From contig JAJTIF010000161.1 of assembly GCA_021299675.1 (NCBI GenBank), positions 1-7,085 on the forward strand: 7,085 bases of DNA. Direction: 5' to 3'. A model generated the notes under the pieces. That model was not told the DNA's origin and did no database searches. It saw only the letters and a list, made by a program, of their open reading frames with translations. Each line of letters starts with the position of its first letter. Position 1 is the first letter of the stretch. This DNA is from Pseudomonadota bacterium. Lineage in GTDB: Bacteria; Bdellovibrionota; Bacteriovoracia; Bacteriovoracales; Bacteriovoracaceae. The position numbers and the translations under genes were made by a program. Shown here one piece after another: positions 6,924 through 7,085 of this stretch.

Positions 6924-7081
6924 CAGGTGCCTAAAAGCTGCCGAGTATCATTCCTTTTGACACCACCCCACCCCGGAACACGTCCCTAAGTTATCGAATT
7001 TACGAATCTCCCTCTCCACCAACGTTGGCATTTATCTTGCTTCTCTATCTCTAAGGTAACCCGTCTACCGGAGAGACATTT
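6924..7081 (+). other. Non-coding stretch between the operon and the next gene
   Basis: About 158 bp with no credible gene. I see no stem-loop followed by a U-run, so no intrinsic terminator can be called. A perfect TTGACA hexamer is at 6957-6962, but no TATAAT-like hexamer lies 15-19 bp after it. A short direct repeat, CGAAT-TTA-CGAAT (6995-7007), and a TTGGCA at 7025-7030 are also present. Transcription of the right-edge gene may start here, or it may be read through from the operon. Confidence 0.4.
7070..7075 (+). promoter_or_regulatory. Shine-Dalgarno GGAGAG ahead of the right-edge ATG
   Basis: GGAGAG is 6 nt upstream of ATG 7082. This is good spacing and a close match to the ribosomal complement, better than most in this window. 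Confidence 0.5.
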
Positions 7082-7085
7082 ATGA
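7082..7085 (+). CDS. Start of a further gene, cut by the right edge
   Basis: Only the ATG and one more base are in the window. The call rests on the preceding GGAGAG and on same-strand position after the operon. Nothing can be said of its product. Confidence 0.4.

Noticed and set aside
6935..6950. TAAA and GCCGA elements resembling a sigma28 (flagellar) promoter
   Set aside because: The two elements are almost adjacent instead of separated by the required spacer, so the match is not meaningful.
6924..6960. Possible intrinsic terminator after the response regulator
   Set aside because: No stem with adequate pairing precedes the TTTT at 6955-6958; the apparent GGTGCC/GCTGCC match is not complementary.

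Overview
This window comes from a Gram-negative bacterium of medium GC content. It has polytopic and membrane-anchored sensor proteins, a FecR-like exported protein, and tightly overlapping signalling genes with some TTG starts. The mixture (FecR/Fn3-like protein, SpoIIE phosphatase, histidine kinases, CheY-like regulators, partner-switch proteins) suggests a deltaproteobacterial or Bdellovibrionota-type genome. That placement rests on gene style alone, with no marker gene in the window, so it is tentative. There is no sign of mobile elements, CRISPR arrays, tRNA or rRNA.

Layout. Positions 1-1926 hold, on the minus strand, the first 642 codons of a long gene that runs off the left edge. It encodes a membrane-anchored protein with an N-terminal transmembrane segment, a FecR-like beta domain and about five Fn3/Ig-like repeats. 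A gap of about 42 bp separates it from a divergent plus-strand cluster of five genes (1969-6923) that abut or overlap each other by 0 to 8 bases and are almost certainly one operon. In order they are: (1) a membrane-bound sensor with a HAMP domain and an intact PP2C-type SpoIIE serine phosphatase domain; (2) a soluble protein with a degenerate receiver-like N-terminus and a GHKL ATPase domain, which looks like an anti-sigma-type serine kinase; (3) a STAS-like protein with an NSCG motif fused to a CxxC...CxxC zinc ribbon; (4) a soluble PAS-HisKA-HATPase-receiver hybrid histidine kinase; (5) a stand-alone CheY-like receiver. From 6924 to 7081 there is non-coding sequence, and a Shine-Dalgarno plus ATG at the very right edge suggests another gene begins there.

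How the genes may work together (inference). Genes 1-3 have the phosphatase / kinase / STAS-substrate composition of a partner-switching module (the RsbU-RsbW-RsbV or SpoIIE-SpoIIAB-SpoIIAA logic): the phosphatase would reset a seryl-phosphorylated STAS protein that the ATPase phosphorylates. Genes 4-5 add a histidine-aspartate phosphorelay. Encoding both kinds of switch in one overlapping operon, with no sigma factor and no DNA-binding or enzymatic output domain in view, is the most interesting feature of the window.
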